From Stenocarpella maydis (lineage: Eukaryota > Ascomycota > Sordariomycetes > Diaporthales > Diaporthaceae), in NCBI GenBank assembly GCA_002270565.1, contig NQMI01000009.1, forward strand, positions 364,111 through 428,110: a DNA stretch of 64,000 bases, read 5' to 3'. Each line of letters opens with the position of its first letter. The first letter of the stretch is position 1. Below, piece after piece: positions 39,070 through 50,055 of this stretch. Position numbers and translations under genes: made by a program. The notes beneath the pieces were generated by a model, which was not told the origin of the DNA, made no database searches, and was given only the letters and a program-made list of their open reading frames with translations.

Positions 39070-39539
39070 GCTTGGAGTTAGGTGATGCCTGTTGTAGCTG
39101 TATCTGATGGGTAAGAGACTAAGACTTGACGCATAACAGCTTAATAATTCCACATTGCTAAGAGGCTAGAAACTAAACTAACTATACTTATTTCATATGT
39201 CAATTCACTGAACATAGGCCCTGGGTATGCATTAAAGAATGCCGAGAAGAAAAAAAAACCTCTCCTGTTCTGTATATAGCAAGACGGCAACCGCGACCAA
39301 GCCGTAATACTGCATAAAAGAACATCCGCGAGTGCTCTAAGTGTTAATACGGAACTCTATCGAGTTTCTGAAACACAGTTTAGACGAGTCATACATCCTG
39401 GTTATATTGCACATGTGTATGAGACGTGCTACTACATAGTGGGTTTTCTCATCCAAGCATTCATCCATATCAAGAATCGAGAATACTGTTTATACGGAAT
39501 ATTTCGCCAGTTCAACCGTGAAAAATGCGAGACAGCCCT
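39070..39539. other. Transition from repeat to gene compartment, no gene
   Basis: Base composition shifts from AT-rich to balanced at about 39,250. No coding frame or repeat could be supported. Confidence 0.5.
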
Positions 39540-40678
39540 AGAGGGCCGGCTTCTGGGGACCACGCTGGGCATTGGCGACGAGAGCTGGAAACGGAGGGGT
39601 TCCTGTGCTGAGGCACATCCTGACCGTGGCGTAGAGCAACTCACACCCGGACCAACCCCACGTGTTCTTGTTGAAGCTCTCGATCTCTTCGATCGTCAGA
39701 CCGAACTGCGCCCCCAGATTGGCGCAGTTGTCTGCCCTCTCGGTCGGCAGTAGCATCCCACGTCACGTCAAAAAGGTAAACGTAGCATACAACCGCATTG
39801 TCATACCATAATGTTTGAACATGGAGTTGATAGCCGATGAGTGCTCGCGGCTGTTCGACTTGTCGATACAGGCCGTGCCAATCCAGATATGGCGGACCGT
39901 TTTGTCCAACGCGCTGCGCACCTTTTCGCATGCACCGGCGATCTCGGAGGTGGACCTGACAGCACCAACGGTGCTCCATTCGGCGTCCCGGGACATCCCG
40001 AAGCTGTTCTTTGGGGACCGAACCAAATGAGGGAACTCCTGGAGTGGTGACGGCAATCGGCCCACCACTTTGACTAGGCTGTATGGTCTGGCTTGCTGCG
40101 GATGTTCCGCTGGGCTGTATTTGGCTCGCCGTTGATGTGGACTGCACGATAGACGCTGGGGACCGTTAGGACCATTTGTGATTAGATTGATGAAGTTGGA
40201 TATAGGCTCAGTCGAAACCGGAGCTGTGATGACACTATCTGGGTAGTATGGTCCGATAGGGATATTAAAGAACTCCCCTGGCGTGATTTCTGGAGTTGGA
40301 AGCCCGGTGCCAGTCGGCTGTGAGGGTGCTGATGTCGAGCTCGGCCTCGGGACCACAGCCAAACTAAACGTGACCGCCCGGACGAGCCTGGATTACCAGA
40401 AGTTCCCGGGCCAGCTGAAACCCCTGGAGCCCCTGAAGTGTCTGATATACCTGATGAACCTGGAGTATCCAAAGGGCCTGGGCTAGCTGAAGTCTCTGGC
40501 CCAGTGAGAGTCTCTATAATACTGGGCGTAACTGGGTTTCCTAACGAGCCTGGCGGATTAGACAAACCTAGACTACCCGAAGTGCTTGGGCCGCCTGAAG
40601 TCTCTTGGGCACCGGAAGTGACTGGGTTTCCCGATACATCGATTGCATTAGTCGAGGAAAGGAAGCGCTGGTGAAGTG
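39540..40678 (-). pseudogene. Chimeric decayed locus: Ser/Gly-rich repeats, HET-domain fragment, LysM fragment
   Basis: Three colinear blocks lie on the minus strand but in different frames. At 40,370-40,678 there is a Ser/Thr/Gly/Pro-rich repeat (SGNPVTSG, ETSGGPSTSG). At about 39,760-40,020 there is a piece of a heterokaryon-incompatibility (HET) domain: WIGTACIDKSNSREHSSAIN followed, after a frameshift, by NAVVCYVYLFDV. The expected HET motif has WID-CCIDK and AINSMF. At 39,540-39,745 there is a LysM-like module (CANLGAQFGLTIEEIESFNK then NTWGWSGC and CLSTGTPPFPA), as found in fungal LysM effectors and LysM-bearing chitinases, ending at TAG. At least two frameshifts separate the blocks, so the locus is almost surely dead. 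The HET piece seems embedded in a LysM protein gene next to the transposon compartment. Confidence 0.6.
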
Positions 40679-40679
40679 A

Positions 40680-41165
40680 ATGTTGACGTTGACGTCAAGG
40701 AAACAAGTCCAGAAGACGGGCTGAGGATGTTTGTCATTGACGGGATCACGGACGTCAGGCTGCCGGCGAGAAGATACGTGATGCTAGAATTTCATAACCA
40801 GGCAAAACACAGTCTCGTTTAATTATTTATAATATATTCCAGTTACCACCAGCTCTTAGAGATAATCTACATAATCTCGGCATGCTCATGTAACAGGCAT
40901 TTTCATTCATGGCATGCTGGATCTTGGGCTGTAGGCTGCTTCATTACATCACGATCTTTTAAGGCCGGCACCCGAGGTGAGAATTAGAGCCGTGGAAACT
41001 CTATACAGTAGTATTTAAGTATGTATACGCTAACTAATAATCTAAAGACACACCGCCTCAGCTGTTAGCTGTGGGAAACCCTCAGCCTCGTTAATCATCG
41101 TGCCTCAGTCTAGCCCAAGGACGTGCGCACCCGCGTGGTCTAGCCCCGTCGTCCCGGGCGTCCAC
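40680..41165. other. Intergenic, no feature seen
   Basis: About 490 bp without a supported gene. It probably contains the 3' end of the downstream minus-strand transcript. Confidence 0.5.
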
Positions 41166-41812
41166 CTAGGGCTCATCGGAGACAAAGTCATAGACGAGCC
41201 TCATCTCGACCCTCTCGTCGCCCTTGGCGACGACAATATTGCGGGCGTACCTCCTCTGGCCGTCGACCTCCTGGAAGCCCCAGACCTGGCGGGCCGTCCA
41301 GCCGCGGTCGAGGCTCTCGACGAAGCCGACGACAAACTCGGACTGGGAGTCCTCCCAGCCCTTCTCGAGGTAGGCGTCGGCGATCTTGTCCTTTGGGCTC
41401 AGCCACCCCGTGCGGCCCTTGACGCTGCCGAAGAGCCAGTCGCTGTGCTCGCGGAAGGTGTCGTCGAGGGTGCGGTTCTCGGTTGTGCCCTTGATGCCGC
41501 CCGTCGCCGTCTGCTCGATGTCGACGTGCGTCAGGCCGGCCTCGTCGACGTACTCCTTGACGTGCAGCGTGACCGTCGCCAGGCCGATGGCCTTGCGGGT
41601 CAGCCAGCCTACGCCCTGCAGGGCCAGGGCTGGGTCGGCCGAGTCGGAGAGGGACTTGTTCTGAACGGGTGTGTTAGCCCCCAGCCTTGGTGGACGTGGA
41701 CGGGACACTGGACACCCTTGTCCATGTCGGCTTATGCCCCGCGACAACGAGTACCTACCATGACCCAGGTGCCGGTTAGGTTCCGGAGATTCTTCTCTGC
41801 TGGGGCGGCCAT
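41166..41812 (-). CDS. Conserved fungal protein of unknown function (lipocalin-like)
   Basis: Two exons: 41,759-41,812 and 41,166-41,660, joined across a 98-nt intron (GTAGGT...TTCAG), giving 182 residues. Exon 1 encodes MAAPAEKNLRNLTGTWVM, and the frame continues with NKSLSDSADPALALQGVGWL. Visible features are an N-terminal NLxGTWxM segment, a central IEQTATGGIKGTTE strand-rich block, the Trp-rich WTARQVWGFQEVDGQRRYAR and a terminal MRLVYDFVS. From memory this is the pattern of a widespread small ascomycete protein whose GTW start and beta-rich profile suggest a lipocalin or fatty-acid-binding fold. No signal peptide or membrane segment is seen, so it is probably cytosolic. The fold and any ligand are inference. 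The start is preceded by no in-frame alternative that fits the family. Confidence 0.8.
41661..41758 (-). other. Intron of the lipocalin-like gene
   Basis: 98 nt with GTAGGT donor and TTCAG acceptor, phase 0. Removing it joins the conserved GTWVM and NKSLSD blocks. Confidence 0.8.
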
Positions 41813-44800
41813 TGTGGTCGGTCTTGTCCTGGCCTGCTGTCTAAGATACCTGGCAGGAAGGTATAGTTGCGAGTAGCTTCTATGGTGGTGGTTGGGCTGT
41901 TGGATCGGAGGATCGATGTGTCCAGCAGAGAGTTGTTTGTCACAAGCACAGAAGTTATGATGGAATGAATCGCAGGTGGAACATTCCACAGGGCAGGGGA
42001 GAGCGAGTGGGCTTTTCAGTAAATAAAGCCATCCAGACAGGATGCCCGGGGTGGAGGGAGGTTGCAAGGGTTCGTGTGCGGGAGGTCTGTCACAAGAAAG
42101 GCAAAAGGGCACCTGCATGACAAGCCGACCGAGGCTCCTGGGGCCATGACGGTTTGCTGCTGGATGAAACCCTGGCCGGGACGGTGACCAGTTGAGTGTA
42201 GCTGCCCATAACTCATCAACAGCACCTACCGCCCCGCCAATTGGCACCCCGGGGGCCCTCCCAAAGGGGCAACAAGCTCCCTCTGAGAGGGGTTGTCAGC
42301 CAGGCTGGCTGGCGTGTTTGGCGCATGCCCAGGACAAAGACTGCCGATCTGGCCCGGTGACCACTAATCACAGAATAAGCTATGCTCTTACAAGTACGAG
42401 CCGGGACCCGAGCAACCACGACAGGTATCTTCTAGTCATGGCCTGCTAGGTCCAACCTTGAATCAGATTCAACGGTTCCGAGGTCCTCTTCGACTCTGCC
42501 CCCATGTCAAAGCACGGTACCAAATTCCGCAGGCTTCACAGCATGCAAATTGTACCTTCAGGATCAGCTCTCACTGGCATACGCATGCACAAACTTTCGT
42601 CAGAGCTAAGGCTGCCGCCGCCTTGCATGCAGGGATTCACTAAGAGAGGGCGAAAAAAAGGAAAAACGAAAAAAATCCATGCCGCCCGTATCCTGCAGGC
42701 TGACCAGCTCTTGAGCTACTGCAAGGTTCCTAAATTCGTGCCCGCGCCACTCAGGCTGGTGGATTCTACCCGTGCTGCCCGTTAACGTCGGTCTATCCCA
42801 CCACCCACGGCATTTCGCAACACCTGTGACAAGCACGGCAGTCCATCTGCTGCAGTGCTTCCTTTTACTTTCCTCAGAGTTGCAGCGTCCACCTTGACAA
42901 AAACAATACATTTAACCTAGCTGCCAGGTCCCTAAACTCTTTCATGATAATGGATGTTTAGTGCCCTACTTGATCTCTCCTTAGCCCTTTATCCGCACCG
43001 TAATTGTGGCTTTAATATGAAGTCTATAATGTTCGGTTATGAAGCCTCAGCTCTGAAGGCAAGCTACTACAGATACGCAACATACGGTTCTACGCACATC
43101 TGTTGTACGTGGGAGGCTTGGAGATAGAAACAGGTCCGTAAGATAAAGAGGGCGCTCAAATCCTTTGGCGCATAATACAAGGACCTATTCTATCCCTAGC
43201 TATTGCTATACTCGCAATATTTACTAGTTCTCCTGGTGGGCATTTGCTGAGCCTTAGCTAAGTTAGTTTTAGTGGTAAATGCAGGATTTTGGATTGCCGT
43301 ATTCCCTCCTCCATGATTAAAGCCTCTACATACTACTTTGTTATTCCAAGAGACTAACACATCATGTTGCAATCAGAACAGATCAATCCCAAATACAATA
43401 AGTCAATGTCACTGCCCCCCTGGTAGGGCAGCGGGGGGGGGGTTGGAGTTGACTAGTCGAGCTTCGATCTCACACGATCGCTACAGAGCTGTCATGGCTA
43501 CCATGTAGCCTGAAAACACTTCTGGATGAGCTCACATGTGCACTATGCCTAATAATTCCGCATTTATTAAACAACCTCGATCTTCTCTCGGGCTGAATCA
43601 AATACTTCAGGATGGCACACGTCGCCCCTTATTACAAATAATATATATTTAAGCAGGTCTTAGATTAGTTGCAGGTGTGGGCGGTCTGGGTATCTGGACG
43701 TGGTTATCTAGTTAGCTACATAGGTATATTTGTTTTAGATGTACAAGCCTAGGTCTGTAGGTCTGGGTGCTAGGAGTTGCTAGGAGTGGGCATTATAGAT
43801 GTAGGTGTTTTAGCAGTAGATGTTATGGATGTGGGTGGAGGGTATTGCACTCATTTATGTCTATACCCTCCATTTCTTACTCTGCAAATTTCTGTCTTGC
43901 AATTTAAAGATCGTGCTTGCCTGTGGCCAAATCTCACGCTCTTGGAGCTGCCACGGTATCATACAAAGCCCAACCTCCGGGTTTCAGGAACAACTCCGGC
44001 TCATTTGCTCACCATGTGTCCCTTGGGGCTAAGCTCAGGTGCCGTTGGTCTGCCAAAGATGACGCGGGTTACAAGCCACAAGTAAATGGTTGTTCCACGT
44101 CATGATACTGAGTAGAATGCCCGCCACGGAAATATTTAGCTTTAGGCTTTAGCAACTAAAAAAAAAAAAAGCAAAAACGTGCAACAATAGTCATTGGACG
44201 GGCAATTTGTACTATTGATGATCAATAAGCCAGTCGACGTCACAAGGCAAACATTGTGTCTTTTTGCTGAGCAGCAGGGGTCAGGGGTGGAGAAGAAAAA
44301 AAAAGATTTTTTTTTTTAAAAAAAAGTACCAACGTGCTAGTAGCAGCTCTCCTGGGGATTGCAGTACCGTACGCGTATTGGCGGAGATATTCAACGTGCT
44401 AGGCACATGACGGTGAGCGCGCATGTGGTCAGCTTCTGCCCAACAAGACGTGCTCTAGAAAAGCCGACTTCAGGAAGAAATCCACTACCATTTCCGGCTT
44501 CAGGACTCATGAGACTTGGAGCTGATGCGGAGGACCGCGTCCAAACTGAAATGTCTAGCAGTGGACCAGCACGGCTTCGAATCTAACCATCGGCCCTCAA
44601 GTTAAAATACGCGTACCAAGGGGCTGGATCTTTTTCTCGGAAAGAACTTGAGATCTCATTGCTATTCCTACTCCACGGTTTTCTGCAGAGACGCAGCCCA
44701 CTTCCTGGTACGCGTCAAGGATGGAAAACTCATTGTACTGCATGCCTGTGAGCATTCGTAGTGGACCAGCATAACGAGTTCCTGCTAAAACAAAGTAGTT

Positions 44801-45045
44801 GCACTTAAGCAAAGTAGATGCGGGGTGGGTGTCGGGACTCGAACAGACCCACGCTTCGGGGACCGTCTAATTAATTGCATGTGAGAGGTAGTCACACCGG
44901 TTAACTTCATGCACAATTGCGAGGGTGTGGATTGTCTGTTCCCGATGGTCTGGTCCCAACAGCCCTCGCTTGGTGGGAAAGCATCTTGGCGTCATACCAC
45001 TGGGCTCTCTCACGCATATAATGTCCGGAGGTGACCGGGGAACCA
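41813..45045. other. Gene-poor intergenic region
   Basis: About 3.2 kb. Short open frames occur on all six frames but overlap one another and show no recognisable motif. Local features are a G run near 43,431-43,442, a perfect hairpin at 43,836-43,872 and A/T homopolymer tracts at about 44,158-44,171 and 44,293-44,327. Confidence 0.5.
43836..43872. repeat. Perfect 10-bp inverted repeat with 17-nt loop
   Basis: TGGAGGGTAT at 43,836-43,845 pairs with ATACCCTCCA at 43,863-43,872. It could form a hairpin in RNA or be the end of a small mobile element. No partner was found. Confidence 0.6.
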
Positions 45046-45414
45046 GTTATACTCTGGCTAGGTAAGTATGAGTTCATATAGGGGGTACGCGTACATCCAT
45101 TTCCCCTCTATATTTAAGTGGTTTTAAGCCCGGAACCTCTTTCTCTAAATATACATATAGCTATCAATCTAAGATACTCTACAGCTCAAACTCAGATTAG
45201 AGTAAGAAAAAAAAAGGATAAAGGGGAAGAGCTAGAGTAGGTAGCCAGAGCAGAACCTGAGCGGGGGTATAAGCTAGAAAGACTTGGCTAGAGCTACCTT
45301 AAAGATCTAGCTCATCTTTGGAGGATCTGAGGGGGAGAGTTATATTCTAGCTAGATAAGCATTAGTCCACACAGGGGGGTATGGGTGCATCTATTTTCCC
45401 TCTGTATTTGAGTG
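45046..45414. mobile_element. Small LTR-like direct repeat pair (TRIM-like remnant)
   Basis: Direct repeats of about 75 bp occur at 45,046-45,120 and 45,339-45,414 (GTTATACTCTGGCTAGGTAA versus GTTATATTCTAGCTAGATAA, ending TATTTAAGTG or TATTTGAGTG). Directly before the second repeat is a purine-rich tract (GATCTGAGGGGGAGA) that would suit a polypurine tract in front of a 3' LTR. There is no coding sequence between them. The right LTR looks truncated by the following sequence. Confidence 0.45.
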
Positions 45415-46769
45415 AATCTGCCGACGACCCCAGTCTTAGTTACCTTCCATGTACCCTTCCTTAGTGACGGCGATGATACTGGGCCAAGGGACATGTCCTC
45501 GGGAGCTGTCACAAGCGGCGGGGGCGGGAAAACGGGGGGGGGATCCTAGGGCTAACAAACAGATGCTCGCGGGAGAAGGGACCGCCCTGTGGCAGTAGCA
45601 CCACACACGCCCGCCTCCCGCCCGCCTCGGGGCTCGGCAACGCGGCCCGGGGCGCTGGGCCAGGGGAAGAACGGGATCAGAGATGTTGGTCACACGGACG
45701 GGGCAGATGGGCGTGTTATCGCCAACTCGAACCCCCCCCCCCCCCCTTCCGGGAAATATTCTACCGGACTGTGCCATCCACAACCAGCCCAGCCCTGCCT
45801 TGCCTACGCGCCGTGCTCCTAACCAACCCCTCTCGTTCCAGCTTCCCGCTGTGATTCCACCGGGAGCGCACGCAGTAGCATCGCATGCCTGCGGGCAGGT
45901 GGCCCAATCGGAAAATTCGAAGCCCCGGCCCAGAGATCATCCAAGACATGGAGGAAGAAACGTGACAGGAGAGACCGCGCGGCACCTGCAGGGCCGTTTG
46001 ACCAGATTCGTTGAAGAAACTCGTGTGTGTGCGTGTGTGTGCGTGTGTGTGCGTGTATGCGTGTGTGTGCGCGCGCGCGCGCGTTGTGTTTGTATATATT
46101 GGTCTGTATTACCCCCATCGTTCGCGGTTGAACTGCAGATGCTTACTCGCCCGTTCGTTCCTCTTCTCTCTTTCTCCCTCCCTTTACCATTCATCCTCTC
46201 CTTCGCTTACTTTTCGGTCTTCCATGAGACGGCCAAATAAAACACCCCGCCTTATGAGCTGGAGACCCAGACCATCTTCAACTGGGATTTGCGACCACCC
46301 TCACCTGCTTCTGCACAAATCCTTAGGTGTGTGATCAAGCACGGAGAAGATGAGATGGCCCGGGTGATCAGACAAGGAGACCAAAAAGGGAGCCGGTTGT
46401 CCTAATGTTACATATATAAGCTAGGAAAAGAATGGGCCGTGGAGTTTGAGATGCGACGGGCCGACTCGAGCAGAGCGACGATGCCAGCGGTTGTCCAGGT
46501 GAGATATCCCGGTTTTGAGGTTCTCACCCACCGGCACTGCTGGTCCATCTCCCATGCGGAGTCGTGTCCAAAACAAGGGCGGCCATCACTGTACGGTGGC
46601 ATCTTGTCCCCCAGCTTCGCCTCCGTCCCTGCCGCTGAGATGCTTTGCTGGTAAGGAAGCCTCAATACCCCTGGGGCATCACCCTCGGCTGCCGCACCAG
46701 TCCTACGTCGGTTCTCCCTGGTTTAAGCCGTTGCTTTATTCCATGGGTGTCTGTTTTGATGGTTTCTCA
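45415..46769. other. Intergenic region with C-tract and GT/GC microsatellite
   Basis: A C-run lies at about 45,731-45,745 and a (GTGTGTGC)n/(GC)n tract at about 46,021-46,084. No gene could be supported. The right end probably includes the 3' UTR of the minus-strand epimerase-like gene. Confidence 0.5.
46021..46084. repeat. GT/GC-rich microsatellite
   Basis: Alternating purine-pyrimidine tract: repeated GTGTGTGC units followed by (CG)n. Such tracts can adopt Z-DNA. It also creates meaningless Cys/Val repeats in translation. Confidence 0.9.
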
Positions 46770-48105
46770 CTACGGCCACCACTTCATCTTCTTATAACTC
46801 TCAATAACCTCCTCCAAGAGTTCCTTGTCGACCTTGGGTTTTTGGTACTCGAAGCCCAGCACTTTCTCAAGTCTGCTCCCGTCCATGCTCAGGTCCGTGT
46901 CTTTGAGCAGCTCTTTCTCCATGTACGGCGTCAGCGGGCCCGGCCTTGTGATGCCGGCAGCCTCGAGCAGGTCGGCCCACGGCCCGAGCAGCTCGTCGTT
47001 GACGTCCTCGACCACGGAGTCCATGTTGAGCTTGGCGAAGCTGCTGACCAGTGTCCCTTGGAACCCTGTCTTGATGCCAAAGATCTCGCCGATCAGCTCA
47101 GCCATCCTTCCCTGTGTGGTGGCGCCCTTGTCCACGACGTTGAAGATTGGTACGGGCCCGCCCATGGCCTTCTCGTCCCAGCTGCTCTTGCCGGCCGCGT
47201 ACCACTCTGCCACGGCCCAGAGCGCCCGTACGACGTCGTCGATATGCACTGTGTTTGTCCGGAGGTCTTTTGTCCAGAGGAACTTCATCTCCTCGTTCTG
47301 CGCCTTGTAGACACGCGCCATACAGAGCGCTGTCGCGACCCACTGGGAGGCGTAGGGGCCATAGACATGGGCGAGACGGATAATGGCGAGGTTGAGACTG
47401 GACGGGCGGGCTTGGTTAGCTGCATATCCAACGCTGCCCGCTGAGCATGGGACCTGTGCTGTGCTCACCCTGGTATCTTTGCTAACTGCTCCTCAGCCTG
47501 CAGCTTAAATGTGGCGATCTTGCTCCAGGGTTTTGTCTTGTCGGTTTCCTTGCTCAGCGCAGAATCTGACTTGTAAACCATGCCCGTGCTCAGTTCGATA
47601 AAGGCCTTTACTCCTCGCTTGGCCGCCTCCTTGCCGACGGCCAGCGACAGCCCTAGCGAGCGCAGCTTGTACACCTCATCCTCCTGTGAATACCGGGTCT
47701 CGCCGCCGCAGTTGAATACGTAGTCGAATTGCTTGCCGTCTTTTCGGTCGAATATCCGAGCTAGCGCCTCTGTACAGAAGGGGGTTCGGTCCCGTCAGAA
47801 ACACGCTGCCATTTGGGACAGGCCCCCATGGCGGGGAGGGGGGGGAGAGGGAGACGGGGGTTGAAATGGGTATCAGGCCAGGTTAGGAGGAGCGGCGACT
47901 TACGTTCTCTGCTGGCGTCGGCCTGCAAAAACTTGTCGCCAGCGCAGGCCTCGTCAAACTCGGGAGCCAGCCATGCCAGCTGGGGCAGGACCTTGTCGAC
48001 GACGCGGACTTCGGAGGCCAGGTGGTTCTTGTGGATGTAGAGGGCCAGGAATCGTCCAATGTATCCCAGCCCTCCAATGATCAACACCGAGGGCTTCTCC
48101 GCCAT
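46770..48105 (-). CDS. NAD-dependent epimerase/dehydratase family protein (extended SDR)
   Basis: Three exons: 47,904-48,105, 47,469-47,769 and 46,770-47,397, giving 376 residues. Introns are 134 and 71 nt with GTAAGT/ACAG and GTGAGC/CCAG borders. The N-terminus has a Rossmann nucleotide-binding loop, VLIIGGLGYIGRF (residues 7-19). The chain then follows the extended short-chain dehydrogenase plan: VFNCGGETRYSQEDE, IELSTGMVYKSDSALSKETD, GLNLAIIRLAHVYGPY, LRTNTVHIDDVVRALW and a C-terminal VIESYKKMKWWP. Most related enzymes act on nucleotide sugars or aldehyde substrates with NAD(P); the substrate here is unknown. Where the catalytic Tyr-x3-Lys would be expected I see KIATFKLQAEEQL, with Phe where Tyr could stand, so catalysis is uncertain. 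It is probably cytosolic. Confidence 0.85.
47398..47468 (-). other. Intron 2 of epimerase-like gene
   Basis: 71 nt, GTGAGC donor and CGTCCAG acceptor. Splicing restores KIPG-LNLAIIRLAHVYGPY. Confidence 0.85.
47770..47903 (-). other. Intron 1 of epimerase-like gene
   Basis: 134 nt, GTAAGT donor and TGTACAG acceptor. Splicing joins QADASRE to QALARIFDRKDG across a split codon. Confidence 0.85.
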
Positions 48106-49473
48106 CGTGGACCGATGCGTAGGAAAAGGGGGCACACTGAAGGAGGGGCGGGGGCGGCGCAAGGACTCTCGCTACGAGTCACACCCAGCAGACAAGTGAC
48201 GCTCGGTTCAGGTGTTTTGTTGCAGAATGTAAGAGATGTTGTAGGTTGATTGAGGGAGGGGTGTGGCCCAGATTCCGTATGCCTGTGCCCTTGGGCGGGG
48301 CTCTTCGTCACAATCGATATAACTCTTGGTAGAGGGGGGGTGCTTGAATGGACAGTTTGGCCCGGGACGGGTTGAGGGAGACTGGGATGGGAGCTTTTGC
48401 AGTCTATGCGAAGTCGCAAAGGGCGATGTCCAGTGTCGGGCACGAGGTATATAGTTGATGAGAGAGAAACCTCCCTCGAGTAATAATGGTCGGTGTGTGG
48501 GTGTGCAGGCGAGGATGGTTTGGTTCTGGGGAGTGATGCTCTGAAGGGGAGGAGGGGGAGAAACAAGTCGACTCAAGAGGTGGGAGCCGTGGGAGAATTG
48601 GTTGGTCGTCAGCAGCCGAGCAGCTGCAAAATACGCGAGATTAAAGCTATCATGGGAGCAGCGAAAACACGGTCGTTGCGGTCCAGGTTCGAGCTGGGGG
48701 GGTTTGTCCTTGTCAGGTCCTGCTGGGGTTTGGAAGAGTGGATGGGTGGGTTTTGGGGGCAGGCAATCTCGAGGTTCCAATGGACGGGTGGGTGGACGGG
48801 GCCGTCCAGGATGTCAAGGGCAGAGGGCAGCTCTTGGGATGGACGATCGCTCGCCTCGTCTCGTTAATTCAAGAACGTCAAGAGACGTGAGCCGGCCGCA
48901 GAGGCCAAAGCAAGCCAGCCAGCCAGCCAGCCCGACTTCGGAAAGACGTCGGCTCGCCGGATGGATATGCCGTCTGTGTCGGGCGGTCCTATCTCGGTAG
49001 CCTGATCAGGATGGATGGAGAGGCAAACAAGAGACAGCCGGAAAGACGAAGGGTCAGGACGAACTAGGGGGCGTGCAAGATTGTCGTCTGATCAATGCTA
49101 CCCTCTCTCAACCCGAAGGGCAGCGCAAACTGGGATGGACGATGTCCACGAGAGGAGAGACAGCGGGCGGGTGTAAGTGGATCGGACCGGACCACACTTC
49201 TGAGTCGGTCGGGAGAGGGAAGGGCTGGCCCTCTTTGAACTTTTCCGTAGTCTCTGCCGTCTACCTTTGGACCTCAACCGACCTTGGTGCCAAAGCACGT
49301 ATCGTAGGTACGGGGTGTGGGCACTGTGAGCAATCAAACAAGCAGAGCAACCAGACACAACGCTCTCTGTCGGTCTCAGGAAGGGCAGAGGGCCCTCGTG
49401 TGGATGTATATATAGGTATGGATGGAGGTATATAGGGAGATACGTATGTGCGATGTACGTGTCTGTGTATGTA

Positions 49474-49496
49474 CGCATGCATGCATGCATGTATGT
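49474..49496. repeat. GCAT/GTAT tetranucleotide microsatellite
   Basis: (GCAT)n grading into (GTAT)n, next to further TATA/GGTATG-type short repeats at 49,405-49,440. Confidence 0.8.
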
Positions 49497-49689
49497 ATGA
49501 TGAATGTATCATGGAATATGAGAGTGACGTGGTGCAGGCTTGTGTGGAAACCAGCTTGCCAAACGGCACCATGTAAGCTCTGCTGGGCTGCAAAGGTTAG
49601 GTCGCATCTGGCCTAGGGGTTTGGTAGTCGAAGATGTCAGTTGAGCATGAATTTCTGGCCGACCAAGACCCGCCGATTTTTACCACAAG

Positions 49690-49692
<3 letters not shown>

Positions 49693-49735
<43 letters not shown>
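49693..49735. repeat. GCCTGT hexanucleotide repeat
   Basis: About seven perfect tandem units. In one frame it reads as alternating Val-Pro, in another Leu-Cys; there is no independent sign of coding. Confidence 0.9.
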
Positions 49736-49736
<1 letters not shown>

Positions 49737-50019
49737 ATGTGTGTCTGTCTATACTTGGACCTTATGGATATGTACCGGATTTGTACGCGCGTGTGCACAC
49801 ACGTACCTGCAGCACAATGTGTTGGTCCCCCTTGGCAGCACTTGTCTCTCTCACTGCTCCCCCTTCATGCCACACCCTCGTCATATCTCAAGTCTCACAT
49901 CACCAACTTGAATCGCAGCGCAGGGCATAGTTGCACGCCCGAGCGCATGCGGATGGACAGAAAGACGGTCCAACATGCCAGGCCGGGGCCCTCTGGGTTC
50001 CTGTTCCTGGGCCCTATTC

Positions 50020-50055
50020 CCATTCCCGTTCCTGTTCCTGTTCCTGTTCCAGTCG
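50020..50055. repeat. TTCCTG/TTCCCG hexanucleotide repeat
   Basis: Imperfect tandem units ending in CAGTCGCAGTCGCAGTG. It lies about 300 bp from the GCCTGT array. Confidence 0.85.

Noticed and set aside
1..39070. Possible CRISPR-like or satellite array because of recurring blocks
   Set aside because: The recurrences are kilobase-scale retrotransposon copies with LTRs, not short spaced repeats.
41100..41876. 258-codon plus-strand frame
   Set aside because: It is the reverse strand of the lipocalin-like gene, whose minus-strand exons and intron make better sense.
44826..44900. tRNA-like 3' half on the minus strand (GTTCGAGTCCCGACACCCACC)
   Set aside because: The T-loop looks right, but the T stem has a mismatch, the acceptor pairs only partly and no proper D arm or A box is present. 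At most it is a tRNA fossil.
45683..46240. 185-codon plus-strand frame
   Set aside because: It is driven by a C-run and the GT/GC microsatellite (VCVCV stretch); there are no domain motifs.
46515..47444. 309-codon plus-strand frame
   Set aside because: It is the antisense shadow of the last exon of the epimerase-like gene.
48208..48780. 190-codon Pro/Ser-rich minus-strand frame upstream of the epimerase-like gene
   Set aside because: It lies in the presumed promoter and leader, has low-complexity composition and competing frames, and shows no motif.
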